DNA of 34,670 bases, taken from the NCBI GenBank assembly GCA_902773635.1, contig CACYFH010000009.1:1-34670 (forward strand), in the 5' to 3' direction. Under the pieces are notes generated by a model. It was not told the origin of the DNA. It searched no databases and saw only the letters and a program-made list of their open reading frames with translations. Positions 16,801-23,865 of this stretch are shown piece after piece (positions within the stretch are counted from its first letter, which is position 1; each line of letters starts with the position of its first letter). The position numbers and the translations under genes are program-made. Origin of the DNA: an uncultured Ruminococcus sp. Its GTDB lineage: Bacteria > Bacillota > Clostridia > Oscillospirales > Acutalibacteraceae.

Positions 16801-18976
16801 CAGCCCGCTGAACTACTGCAAGTATATGCTGGCTAATGATAAAGCCGACGCAAACCTGAAAAATGTGTTGAAGGCGCTGTATTGGTACTACATGGCTGCC
16901 GATACATATTTTGTCGAAGCTCCTCATGACCATACTCCCGGCGAGGCGGTACGCGAGAACGTAGTTCCGTCAACCTGCGCTTCTGCGGGCAGCTATGACG
17001 AGACCGTCTACTGCACGGAGTGCGGCGAGGAGATCAGCAGAGAAACAAAAACCATCGACAAACTCGCGCATACTCTCACGGCAGTCGCCGAGGTTCCGGC
17101 AACTGTCAAAACGGCAGGAACAGCCGCGCACTACGAGTGCTCGGTATGTCACAAGCTCTTTTCGGACGCAGAGGGCAAGAATGAGACCACAGCGGAGGCT
17201 CTCGTGATCCCGATGCTTGATCCGATCCTTGACCTGAGCGCCGTGACCGAGGATACCGTTGTACTGGACGGTCAGATCATTATCGGCAAGCTCAACGGCA
17301 ACTATAAAATTTCTATCGCTGACGACGCGACCGTCACCCTCAGAAACGCGGATATCACCTGCCTGTCCGAGGGCGCCGCATACGCCGGTATCACCCTCCT
17401 GGGCAACGCGACCGTCGTCTTAGAGGGCGAGAATACCGTCAAGGGCGGATTAAAACGTAATTTTGGCAGGTATTCCGGCAATTATCCGGGTATCTATGTT
17501 CCTAAGGACAGAGACCTCATCATTGACGGCGAAGGCTCTCTCTATGCTTCACCCGGTAGTGCTGCAGGAGAAGCTTTCGGCTGCGGAATCGGCGGCGAAT
17601 ATGAGGGCGACGCCGGCAATATCATCATCAATAACGGTAATATCACAGCCGCCGGCGGTACCGGCGCAGCCGGTATCGGAAGCGCCAATCAGGGAGAATG
17701 CGGCGATATCGTCATCCTTGGCGGCACTGTCACAGCTACCGGCGGTGACGACGCAGCCGGTATCGGAGCCGGATTCTATGGAAAATGCGGTGAGATCGTG
17801 ATCTTTAATACTATCACAAAGGTCACCGCGACAAAGGGCGAAAATTATACCAGCGGGCAGTACAGCATGATCGGTGCAGGCATCGGCGGTACCTGCGGCA
17901 CCGTGAACATCGGGGAAGGTCTCATCTCTGCCGAAAACGGCGATACCGTTGTGATCACCCCGAATCCCGACGAGCACATCGTTGATCTCAGAAAACTGAC
18001 CGGCGACTACGAAGCGCAGGACGGCGACGTGCTGAGCGGCAAGCTCTCCGGCAACAAGAAGATCACCATAGCCCCCGATGCGACCGTCACGCTCAGAAAC
18101 GCGGATATCACATCTCTGGACGAAGACGCGGATTACGCCGGTATCACCCCCTTAGGCAATGCGACCATCATCCTCGGCGGAGAGAATACCGTCAAGGGCG
18201 GTTATGTGATCTACGGGTACAATGACGACGGGGAAAAGGAAGCGTATGGAGATCACCCCGGCATTTTAGCTCCCGAGGGCTTTACTCTCACCATCGACGG
18301 CACCGGTGTGCTGAACGTATCCTCAAACGGCTGGGGCAGCGGCATCGGCGGCGGATATAACATGAGCGCCGGCAATATCGTTATCAAAGGCGGCGTCATA
18401 TATGCCGACGGAGGTGAATCAGTTGCCGCGATCGGAAGCGGCAGCGACGCAAGCTGCGGCGATATTACCATCACCGGAGGTAGTGTGTTTGCCGCCGGCG
18501 GTGAGTACGCGGCAGGTATCGGAACCGGCGCAGATGGAAAGTGCGGTAGTATTATGATCACCGGCGGTACTGTTTCAGCCACCGGCGGTGAGTTCGCGGC
18601 GGGTATCGGAAGCGGCAACAGCATCGACTCAAGCTGCGGTGATATCACGATCACCGGCGGTACTGTCTCAGCCACCGGCGGTGAGAACGCGGCGGGTATC
18701 GGAACCGGTGCATATGGAACATGCGGTAAAATCACGATCAGCGGCGGTAATGTTTCAGCTACCGGCAGCTATAGCGCGGCAGGTATCGGAACCGGTCGTA
18801 ACGGAAGAGGCGAAGAAATCACGATCACAAACACCGTCACTAAGGTCACCGCGACAAAGGGCGAGGGTGCTCCCGACTCCATCGGCGCAGGTAAAGAAGG
18901 CGCCTGCGGAACCGTGACCATCGGCGGCGTAGTAGGAGCTATTTCCGAAAGCCCCTATACTTATCAGCCTGAATAA
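10829..18976 (+). CDS. Giant secreted glycine-rich repeat protein (2715 residues)
   Basis: Residues 1-34 are a signal peptide (KKTLSVCLALLMIAALVPA). Residues about 136-830 hold some 21 repeats of about 30-40 residues, pattern AAGIGGG-x-GG-ITI-x-GG-xVTAxGG, which suggests a right-handed beta-helix. From about 948, 1394 and 1671 come Cys-containing modules sharing HxxGxPxWxWADD and CxxC. A second glycine-rich block is at about 1171-1268. About 1524-1668 resembles BspA-type LRR (LNENIKEIKNSAFYDS). About 1747-2028 is an unrecognised globular domain (GDIGVNFYMEL). Another Cys module (2031-2129) precedes two copies of a VTLRNADITxL / ENTVKGG domain, each followed by AAGIG repeats carrying a Cys per turn. 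There is no LPXTG or C-terminal membrane helix, so it is either released or held non-covalently. Role unknown; surface adhesion or glycan binding is a guess. Confidence 0.85.
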   Translation: MKGRFWKKTLSVCLALLMIAALVPAQLIASVGAATGVSYLSRSWDGSQVVTETKTVDCQDYNFGITDLNGWYYVNGYYEVSQRLNVTGTANIVIQDGSTLLAKDGIHVPEGTTLNVYNAPGGENGRLVCQVDTNNAAAIGGNDGEVCGTVNIYSGTVIANTRDNGEDAAGIGGGYGGYGGHINIYGGTVDATGGSSSYDGGAGIGGGGQSWGGFITIYGGKVTAQGGANAAGIGGGDEGMSGDIVIFGGTVKATGGSVNSDGGAGIGGGNEKGVNNIVIYGGNVTAQGGCDGAGIGGGDAGDGGNITIVGNTTVNATGGKYGAGIGGGQGKGGGTIKINGAAVTVTAQGGDYGAGIGGGQNGSDFTIELTNANVTATGGDNAAGIGGGDGGYADSITITGGIINATGGSANLDGGAGIGGGNEKQGGIITITNSDVTAKGGADGAGVGGGDGGDGGTITITDGKVEATGGANASGIGGGDHGSGGFITINSGTVIANGGEDAAGIGGGENADGGVITINDGVVTATGGQDGAGIGGGGDGAASGGNGGVITINGGKVTANGGKFHKEVEGTHYNDGAAGIGGGYLGNGGIIKITGGEVTATSGYQAAAIGGGDGGSSGNITITGGTVRAKTLAYFVSWTNKSDAAAGIGDGMSVHGDSERIITISGGDIVTETVDETNPYLHGGAGIGSGYGGSGSENMKIIITGGKVVANGAPSSAGIGGGEGKYVGEISISGDANIIARGGGFGAGIGGGAKAKSGKITISGGAIEAYGGNGGAGVGSGAACTQKDNSVDITISGGNIKANGGAGIKYYQESYYFPGASIGAGGCKQEILHGTDYGDIVDKSYFAGNIYLNGGTITANRTIGATREEALDGAEGEVYFNGATVQIETDENYPSVRATNIKLRDDDEYPQNVAYKNSDSDALTKVPKADRIATLKEEAKKIVFVSPCVHSDMTYTDNGDNHIADCPHCHRNYTAPHRFGEPVWNWAGDHLSATATFTCEDCGHKTTLDAIVSKTEGYAENIYKAVVEFQGKMYDTEFVEYFKPANVSYKKAKYTPGENDPANGAVSYDDATVTDYTEVTATENTWSDGAYVVLHDTVVSEKITVTGNVDLILCDDTALTAANGITVSSGGHLNIYIQEKGTGKLIANGTPGTDKSSDKTDGSTAIEGSVTVHGGEITAIGGKGGEGSGSSRWSRGGDGGKGSFGFSGDVVIYGGTVKAVGGNGGRGGYGYYSGHGGVGGFGLNGNIEIYGGSFDLSGGIGGRGDNGTINYVLAGENGGAITATRAKIWGNPTFVTQPFTEVAYKAPTVDATGNILYYKTDVGDRYFCENRIYTPADKDVTLPKIDLKHVAAAASTCIKNGNIEYWYSEHYNKYYSDDKAKNEITAESVVLPMIAHTYGAPTWSWADDCQTATAISVCSVCHQPFEFEATVTSVQEELKTTYTATVVIDGTTYTDKVEANKPKKYVAQIEPYIDDNGAYILGTKEHYVIEGKNYAVNEDKTVGEKLDSVELNYFDFKLDNYENYNILGYTGSYDGLDELVIPKTYKGKPITALGSDNGEGFMGKATGEKKQFVLRLNENIKEIKNSAFYDSFVTKVVGDTSGLNTLGVYAFSQANSPDGYTLDITFDYPGEITTEASTFNNMNVTIHLTHSAWITNESSGSVQKIIYDITDDQHTYGEPVWSWADDCSSATATFTCTDSRCKHAQTVDAAIERTAVHDDGTATFTATAELDGRSYTDTKTGYADTLGAKLVGRSISLDGDIGVNFYMELSDAVAKSSTAYMHFTIPKNGEPATQDIKVSDARPVESGDKTYYVFKCQVAAKEMTSDIKARIIDGEKLGTEFTYSVKDYADYLLAHTEEREDLAKAAPLVKALLNYGAYAQIHFDKTSKGLANAGLTEAEKALPDFTIDVAEPVIGKLPAGTTFAGASLSLKSETTLSLYFKSDSALTFSCGKYTVENVKNGDYQVARIRGIKAKKLGSTLTLNVSGATVKYSPLNYCKYMLANDKADANLKNVLKALYWYYMAADTYFVEAPHDHTPGEAVRENVVPSTCASAGSYDETVYCTECGEEISRETKTIDKLAHTLTAVAEVPATVKTAGTAAHYECSVCHKLFSDAEGKNETTAEALVIPMLDPILDLSAVTEDTVVLDGQIIIGKLNGNYKISIADDATVTLRNADITCLSEGAAYAGITLLGNATVVLEGENTVKGGLKRNFGRYSGNYPGIYVPKDRDLIIDGEGSLYASPGSAAGEAFGCGIGGEYEGDAGNIIINNGNITAAGGTGAAGIGSANQGECGDIVILGGTVTATGGDDAAGIGAGFYGKCGEIVIFNTITKVTATKGENYTSGQYSMIGAGIGGTCGTVNIGEGLISAENGDTVVITPNPDEHIVDLRKLTGDYEAQDGDVLSGKLSGNKKITIAPDATVTLRNADITSLDEDADYAGITPLGNATIILGGENTVKGGYVIYGYNDDGEKEAYGDHPGILAPEGFTLTIDGTGVLNVSSNGWGSGIGGGYNMSAGNIVIKGGVIYADGGESVAAIGSGSDASCGDITITGGSVFAAGGEYAAGIGTGADGKCGSIMITGGTVSATGGEFAAGIGSGNSIDSSCGDITITGGTVSATGGENAAGIGTGAYGTCGKITISGGNVSATGSYSAAGIGTGRNGRGEEITITNTVTKVTATKGEGAPDSIGAGKEGACGTVTIGGVVGAISESPYTYQPE

Positions 18977-18996
18977 TCGGAAAGGACGTACATGAT

Positions 18997-19113
18997 ATGA
19001 AGAAAGAAAAGTATGAGCGCACCGAGCTGGATATCATCAAGTTTCAAACGGAGGACGTCCTTTTCATAAGCGGCGAATTTGATCTTGAAGAAGATGAGAC
19101 ACCGCCTGTTTGA
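18997..19113 (+). CDS. 38-residue acidic peptide downstream of the giant protein
   Basis: ATG 18997 with GGAAAGGAC upstream, stop TGA at 19111-19113, 20 bases after the giant gene and before its terminator. The N-terminal half is charged with a YERTELDIIKF core followed by QTEDVLFISGEF. The C-terminal part is very acidic and ends TPPV. Short peptides with a similar Y-E-x-P/T-E-x-x-I-I-x-F start and an S-G turn are, to my memory, common unannotated products in Ruminococcaceae and look like leader peptides. No modification enzyme is visible nearby. Function unknown. Confidence 0.6.
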   Translation: MKKEKYERTELDIIKFQTEDVLFISGEFDLEEDETPPV

Positions 19114-19147
19114 TTAATCCGTAAATCATATTAATACACCTATCATG

Positions 19148-19190
19148 ATCTCAGCGGCAGTTTCGATTGCCGCTGAGATTTTTTATTTTG
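19148..19190 (+). terminator. Intrinsic terminator after the giant protein/peptide unit
   Basis: ATCTCAGCGGCA (19148-19159) pairs with TGCCGCTGAGAT (19168-19179), 12 perfect pairs, then TTTTTATTTT. It is the clearest terminator in the window. Confidence 0.92.
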
Positions 19191-19308
19191 AGAGCAAACG
19201 CAAGCCCCAACGCTCCTGTTGCACAGCCTGTTCTCTCTACATCTTGTGCCCATCCTGCATTTCTATGCCTAAATTTAGATTTTGTTCATATTTTATCCGA
19301 TAAAAATG

Positions 19309-19337
19309 TTGCATTGAGCCTGAAAATATAGTATAAT
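19309..19337 (+). promoter_or_regulatory. Sigma-A type promoter of pgi
   Basis: TTGCAT at 19309-19314, 17 bases, perfect TATAAT at 19332-19337, 61 bases before the pgi start. The 19191-19308 stretch before it shows no other feature. Confidence 0.7.
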
Positions 19338-19398
19338 ACAACCATTAATATCGGGAGAAATATCTATTTTTCTCCTTTGGAAAATTAAGGAGGGTATT

Positions 19399-20736
19399 AT
19401 GCCTACAACTCTTAGTGATAAGCATTTACAGGGCTTTCTGGGCGCGGATGAATATGTCGGTATCGCACCGGCTGTCAAAGCGGCTCACGAGGCGCTTCAT
19501 GCGGGTACGGGTCTTGGCAACGATTTCATCGGCTGGCTGACTCTGCCCACGGATTACGACAAGGACGAATTCGCCCGCATCAAGGCGGCTGCGAAGAAGA
19601 TCCAGTCTAATTCCGATATTTTCGTCGTCATCGGTATCGGCGGCTCCTACCTCGGCGCGCGCGCTGCGATCGAGTTCATCAAGTCCCCGAACTACAACGC
19701 GCTGTGCCAGGACACTCCCCAGATCTACTACACCGGCAACTCCATCAGCTCCAACGCGCTGTCCGAGCTGCTCGAGATCTGCGAGGGCAAGGACGTCTCC
19801 ATCAACATGATCTCTAAGTCCGGCACCACCACCGAGCCCGCGATCGCGTTCCGCGTATTCCGCGAGATGCTCGAGAAGAAGTACGGCAAGGAAGGCGCCA
19901 AGGAGCGTATCTTCTGCACCACCGACAAGGCGCGCGGCACCTTAAAGCAGCTCGCCGACCGCGAGGGCTATGAGACCTTCGTCGTCCCGGATAACGTCGG
20001 CGGCCGCTACAGCGTTCTGACCGCAGTCGGTCTTCTGCCGATCGCCGTATCCGGCGCGGATATCGACGCGCTCATGCAGGGCGCGAAGGACGCGCAGGAT
20101 AAGTTTGCTGAGCCTGATCTTGAGAAGAACGATTGCTACAAGTACGCCGCGATCCGCAACATGCTCTACAACAAGGGCAAGACCACCGAGATCCTCGTCT
20201 CCTATGAGCCCGCCTTCACCCTGATGAACGAATGGTTCAAGCAGCTCTACGGCGAGTCTGAGGGCAAGGATCAGAAGGGTATCTTCCCGGCTTCCGTCAT
20301 CTTCTCCACGGACCTGCACTCTATGGGTCAGTACATCCAGGACGGCAGACGCAACCTCTTTGAGACCGTCGTGCTCTTCGACTCCGTCCAGAGAGAGATC
20401 ACCCTCGGCACCGATCCCGAGAACGTGGACGGTCTGAACTTCCTCTCCGGCAAGACGATGGACTTCGTCAACCGCAAGGCGTTTGAGGGCACCGTCCTCG
20501 CGCACAACGACGGCGGCGTGCCCAACATCGTCCTCACCGTCGACAAGATGGACGAGTACAACCTCGGCTACCTGATCTACTTCTTCGAGAAGGCTTGCGC
20601 GATCTCCGGCTATGTTCTGGGTGTGAATCCCTTCAACCAGCCCGGCGTTGAGAGCTACAAGAAGAACATGTTCGCCCTGCTCGGTAAGCCCGGCTACGAG
20701 GATCAGAAGGCTGCTCTGGAAGCAAGATTAAAGTAA
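19399..20736 (+). CDS. pgi: Glucose-6-phosphate isomerase
   Basis: 445 residues, the short bacterial form. It interconverts glucose 6-phosphate and fructose 6-phosphate in glycolysis. [16 protein letters not shown] holds the sugar-phosphate loop. [17 protein letters not shown] is the second SIS phosphate-binding motif. [17 protein letters not shown] is the family signature, and [14 protein letters not shown] near the C-terminus contains the conserved catalytic-site Lys. TTAAGGAGG precedes the ATG. It stands alone behind its own promoter. Confidence 0.96.
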   Translation: MPTTLSDKHLQGFLGADEYVGIAPAVKAAHEALHAGTGLGNDFIGWLTLPTDYDKDEFARIKAAAKKIQSNSDIFVVIGIGGSYLGARAAIEFIKSPNYNALCQDTPQIYYTGNSISSNALSELLEICEGKDVSINMISKSGTTTEPAIAFRVFREMLEKKYGKEGAKERIFCTTDKARGTLKQLADREGYETFVVPDNVGGRYSVLTAVGLLPIAVSGADIDALMQGAKDAQDKFAEPDLEKNDCYKYAAIRNMLYNKGKTTEILVSYEPAFTLMNEWFKQLYGESEGKDQKGIFPASVIFSTDLHSMGQYIQDGRRNLFETVVLFDSVQREITLGTDPENVDGLNFLSGKTMDFVNRKAFEGTVLAHNDGGVPNIVLTVDKMDEYNLGYLIYFFEKACAISGYVLGVNPFNQPGVESYKKNMFALLGKPGYEDQKAALEARLK

Positions 20737-20811
20737 TAGGCGCCCAAAGCGCGACCAACCATTCAATGGTAAAAACGTTGTTATCATTACATAACACTGG
20801 AGGAATATAAA

Positions 20812-21228
20812 ATGGTTACATTAATTATTGGTAAAAAGGGTTCCGGCAAGACCAAGAAGCTCATCCAGCTCGCGAACGAGGCTGTCGCCAAGTCCAGCGG
20901 TAACGTTGTCGTTATCGAGAAGGGCGCAGGTCTGACCTACGACGTGACCCACAAGGCGCGTCTGATCGACACCGACGTTTACGGCATCAAGGGCTATGAC
21001 ATGCTTCTGGGCTTCATCAGCGGCATCTGTGCGGGTAACTATGACGTTACCGATATTTTCGTAGATTCTACCTTCAAGATCGCTCCCGAGGCGATCGACG
21101 GCATTGAAGCCTTCGTCACCAAGCTCAACGCGCTGTCCGACGAGAGCGACGCTCACATCACCCTGCTCGTATCCTCTGCGGAGGGTGAGCTTCCCTCCGG
21201 CCTGAAGGCTGTCTGCGAGGAAATTTGA
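20812..21228 (+). CDS. Small P-loop protein of unknown function
   Basis: 138 residues; GGAGGAATATAAA before the ATG. The Walker A motif GKKGSGKT is at residues 7-14. A hydrophobic strand ending in Asp (VTDIFVDSTF) could be Walker B. The protein is much shorter than usual ATPases and lacks recognisable sensor motifs, so it may bind nucleotide without being a motor. It sits 75 bases after pgi with no terminator between, so both may share a transcript. Confidence 0.75.
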   Translation: MVTLIIGKKGSGKTKKLIQLANEAVAKSSGNVVVIEKGAGLTYDVTHKARLIDTDVYGIKGYDMLLGFISGICAGNYDVTDIFVDSTFKIAPEAIDGIEAFVTKLNALSDESDAHITLLVSSAEGELPSGLKAVCEEI

Positions 21229-21281
21229 TCGTAAAGCGTTTTGAAGCATCCCAGTCAATGACAGTATGATCTAAAGCCTCT

Positions 21282-21308
21282 GCCGCCCTGTCCCGCAGGG
21301 CGGCTTTT
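21282..21308 (+). terminator. Terminator after the P-loop gene
   Basis: GCCGCCCTG-TCCCG-CAGGGCGGC followed by TTTTGCTTG. Nine perfect pairs. Confidence 0.82.
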
Positions 21309-21351
21309 GCTTGTTGAAAATGCAATATAGTAAGGAGCGCCGCGCATACAA

Positions 21352-21435
21352 GGCTCCCTTTGGTAAAGGGAGGACGCGCGCGTCTTAATCCTGAGGGATT
21401 GTACAAATTGCCTGAGGCGTAGCCGAGAGTACAAA
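21352..21435. repeat. Palindromic repeat family C, copy 2
   Basis: GGCTCCCTTTGGTAAAGGGAG, then a GGACGCGCGCGTCTT hairpin replacing the GTC/GAC one, then CTGAGGGATTGTACAAATTG and a GAGGCGTAGCCGAGAGTACAAA tail. The changed inner stem is still self-complementary. Confidence 0.78.
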
Positions 21436-21485
21436 TATCTCTTTAAAAACCGCCAAAAAATCTGCGCTTTTTCTCATGTTTTGAC

Positions 21486-21514
21486 TTGACAAAGTTTCAT
21501 GCGTTTATTATAAT
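21486..21514 (+). promoter_or_regulatory. Perfect sigma-A promoter of the DUF177-rpmF unit
   Basis: TTGACA at 21486-21491, 17 bases, TATAAT at 21509-21514: both hexamers are consensus. The leader is about 35 bases. This fits a strongly expressed ribosomal protein operon. Confidence 0.88.
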
Positions 21515-21555
21515 ACAAAGTAGCGTTTTAATGTAGATAACTGTGCGGAGGGCTT

Positions 21556-22047
21556 ATGCTGTTAGATTTAAAAGACATTTTTGTCTGCGACGGCGCCTTC
21601 AAGGACGTCAGTTATGCGCTCGATATGAGCGATGTGGTCATCGCGGGGGAGTCTCCATTCACCTCTCCTGTCGGGATCAGCGCCCATGTAGAGAATAAGG
21701 CGGGGATCGTTACCCTCGATGTGGATGCGGCGTTTGCGTACTCCACCGTCTGTGACCGATGCCTGACCCCTCTGGAGCGGCATTTTGACTATCACTTCTC
21801 CCACAAGCTCATCGAGGAGCTGGAGGAGGATTTCAATGATGATTATATTGAAGCGCCTGACCTCAGCCTGGATTTAGACGAGCTTATATCGTCCGACATC
21901 CTCCTGGAGCTACCGACTAAGTTTCTTTGCAAGGGAGACTGTCAAGGTCTCTGTCAAAAATGTGGACATAATCTTAACTTAGGCGACTGCGGCTGTGACA
22001 GGACGGAGATCGATCCGCGCCTTGAGGCATTGAAAGAGTTATTATAA
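21556..22047 (+). CDS. yceD: DUF177 (YceD) protein
   Basis: 163 residues. YceD/DUF177 proteins are found next to rpmF in most bacteria and are linked to large rRNA metabolism; their exact action is not settled. Here the Cys pair VCDRCLTPLERHF, the acidic middle (LEEDFNDDYIEAPDLSLDLDEL) and the second metal-site-like cluster CKGDCQGLCQKCGHNLN are all as in the family. GCGGAGGGC precedes the ATG. rpmF is 79 bases downstream, with a repeat B fragment between. Confidence 0.9.
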   Translation: MLLDLKDIFVCDGAFKDVSYALDMSDVVIAGESPFTSPVGISAHVENKAGIVTLDVDAAFAYSTVCDRCLTPLERHFDYHFSHKLIEELEEDFNDDYIEAPDLSLDLDELISSDILLELPTKFLCKGDCQGLCQKCGHNLNLGDCGCDRTEIDPRLEALKELL

Positions 22048-22051
22048 ACAT

Positions 22052-22100
22052 GTCATTGCGAGGAAGCGGTGTGAGCCGCTGACGTGGCAATCTCAACTGA
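22052..22100. repeat. Palindromic repeat family B, short copy
   Basis: GTCATTGCGAGGAAGCGGTG, then a GAGCCGCTGACGTGGCAATCTC half-complement. It lies inside the DUF177-rpmF operon without a terminator T-run. Confidence 0.7.
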
Positions 22101-22126
22101 TTAAGATAAAGTAAGGAGGGTTTTTC

Positions 22127-22312
22127 ATGGCTGTTCCCGCTAGAAAACATTCACATGCTCGTAAAATGAAGAGAAGATCCAACGTTTGGAAGCTCCAGGC
22201 TCCGGCGCTTTCTATCTGCCCCGAGTGCGGCGAGTATAAGGCTCCCCATAAGGTATGCCCCAACTGCGGCATGTACAAAGGCAGACAGGTCATCGCCAAG
22301 GACGCTGACTAA
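22127..22312 (+). CDS. rpmF: Ribosomal protein L32
   Basis: 61 residues, standard length, basic. MAVPARKHSHARKMKRRSN is the typical N-terminus. CPECGEYKAPHKVCPNCG is the four-cysteine zinc knuckle of the zinc-binding L32 form. AAGGAGGG sets the start. It closes the operon at the hairpin at 22332. Confidence 0.97.
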   Translation: MAVPARKHSHARKMKRRSNVWKLQAPALSICPECGEYKAPHKVCPNCGMYKGRQVIAKDAD

Positions 22313-22331
22313 TTTGATAACAAAAGTTTCA

Positions 22332-22363
22332 GGCGGGCAGGGTTTCTGACCGCCCTTTTGTTT
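22332..22363 (+). terminator. Terminator after rpmF
   Basis: GGCGGGCAG-GGTTT-CTGACCGCC with one G/A mismatch, followed by CTTTTGTTT. Confidence 0.75.
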
Positions 22364-22392
22364 ATTATGTGGCAAGTCAGGTGCAGGACGTG

Positions 22393-22491
22393 AAAGCCTT
22401 CCCCTCGGGGGGAAGGTGTCAACGAAGTTGACGGATGAGGGGCTAGCGCTTCCTTCTGTATCCGAACTCGGAGGGAATCAAGATCATCTCT
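22393..22491. repeat. Palindromic repeat family D, full copy
   Basis: AAAGCCTTCCCCTCGGGGGG with the rest of a perfect stem, then GTCAACGAAGTTGAC, then GGATGAGGGGC and a tail ending CGAACTCGGAGGGAATCAAG. The plan (hairpin, GTC-loop-GAC hairpin, G-rich tail) is the same as in family C, so the two may share an origin. It lies between rpmF and the DUF512 gene. Confidence 0.75.
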
Positions 22492-22548
22492 TAGGCTTGG
22501 TGCTCTACTGCTGATGACTACTAACTAAAAACCGCCCGGAGGTGTACT

Positions 22549-23865
22549 ATGGCTGTTACAATCAAAGATGTTGCCCGCCATAGCTATGCCGAGCGCGTCG
22601 GCTGTGAGGCGGGGGACACCCTGCTTTCCATCAACGGGAACGAGATCGTCGACGTTCTCGACTATCGTTTCTACCAGCTTAATTCTAATTTAGAATTAAA
22701 GATCCGCGATATCCACGGCACGGTGCATACCGTGAAGGTCAGGAAGCCCGAGTACGAGGAGCTGGGGCTGGAATTCGAGACCTATCTCATGGATAAGGAG
22801 CGCTCCTGCCGCAACAAGTGCGTGTTTTGCTTCATCGACCAGCTCCCGCCGGGACTGCGCGAGACGCTCTACTTCAAGGACGACGACAGCCGCCTGTCCT
22901 TCCTGTTCGGCAACTACGTCACCCTGACGAACCTCACCGAGCATGAGATACAGCGCATTATCAAAATGCACATCAGCCCGATCAACGTCAGCGTGCACAC
23001 CACCAACCCCGAGCTGCGCGTGAAGATGATGGGCAACCGCTTCGCCGGAGAATCCCTCTCCATCATGAAGCGATTATCCGACCACGGCATCGCGTTGAAC
23101 ACCCAGATCGTCTGCTGTCCCGGACTCAACGACGGCGACGAGCTGCGCCGCACCCTGAAAGACCTCTATGACCTCAACGTCAACCTGATCGGCGTTGTGC
23201 CGGTCGGACTGACCAAGTACCGCGAGAAGCTCTTCAAGCTCACGCCCTTCACCCGTGAGAAAGCCGCCGAGACGGTGGATATCCTCACGGAGTTCGGCGA
23301 GATGTGCCTGAGGACGCGCGGCAAGCGTATCGCCTACGCCGCCGACGAGCTGTACATCAAGGCGGGCTACGAGATCCCCGAGCCGTCCTTCTACGGCGAC
23401 TTTGAAGCCATCGAGAACGGTATCGGACTGATCGCCATGCTGCGCGAGGATCTGCGCGCGGAGCTGGAATGGAGGGAGCCTGACGACAGTATTGTCAGGA
23501 GCGTTTCCGTCGCCTGCGGCACCTCCGCGGCGCCCTACCTCAGAGAGCTGATGGACGAGGTACAAGCGCAGTATCCGCGCGTGAAGATCACCGTCTATCC
23601 CATCGTCAACCGCTTTTTCGGAGAGCAGATCAACGTTAGCGGACTGATTGTCGGCGGCGACCTGATCGAACAGCTAAAGGGCAAGCCTCTGGGCGACGTC
23701 CTCCTGATTTCCTCGGCGATGCTGAGATTTGAAAACGACCTTTTCCTTGACGACGTCCACATCGACGACGTGAAGAAAAAACTGCATATTAACGTTATCC
23801 CCATCAACAACGACGGCAAGATGCTTCTTGACGCCATATTAGGAGAGGAGGGGGAAAATGAGTAA
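22549..23865 (+). CDS. DUF512 protein (PDZ plus radical-SAM-like Fe-S domain)
   Basis: 438 residues. The N-terminus is PDZ-like (AERVGCEAGDTLLSINGNEI). A radical-SAM-like cysteine motif CRNKCVFC (C87, C91, C94) follows, then FIDQLPPGLRETLYFKDDD, a near-invariant DUF512 signature, and NYVTLTNL. The biochemical function of the family is not established; it is common next to der in Clostridia, as here, where the genes overlap by 8 bases (ATG of der inside the end of this gene). GGAGGTG precedes the ATG. Confidence 0.88.
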   Translation: MAVTIKDVARHSYAERVGCEAGDTLLSINGNEIVDVLDYRFYQLNSNLELKIRDIHGTVHTVKVRKPEYEELGLEFETYLMDKERSCRNKCVFCFIDQLPPGLRETLYFKDDDSRLSFLFGNYVTLTNLTEHEIQRIIKMHISPINVSVHTTNPELRVKMMGNRFAGESLSIMKRLSDHGIALNTQIVCCPGLNDGDELRRTLKDLYDLNVNLIGVVPVGLTKYREKLFKLTPFTREKAAETVDILTEFGEMCLRTRGKRIAYAADELYIKAGYEIPEPSFYGDFEAIENGIGLIAMLREDLRAELEWREPDDSIVRSVSVACGTSAAPYLRELMDEVQAQYPRVKITVYPIVNRFFGEQINVSGLIVGGDLIEQLKGKPLGDVLLISSAMLRFENDLFLDDVHIDDVKKKLHINVIPINNDGKMLLDAILGEEGENE

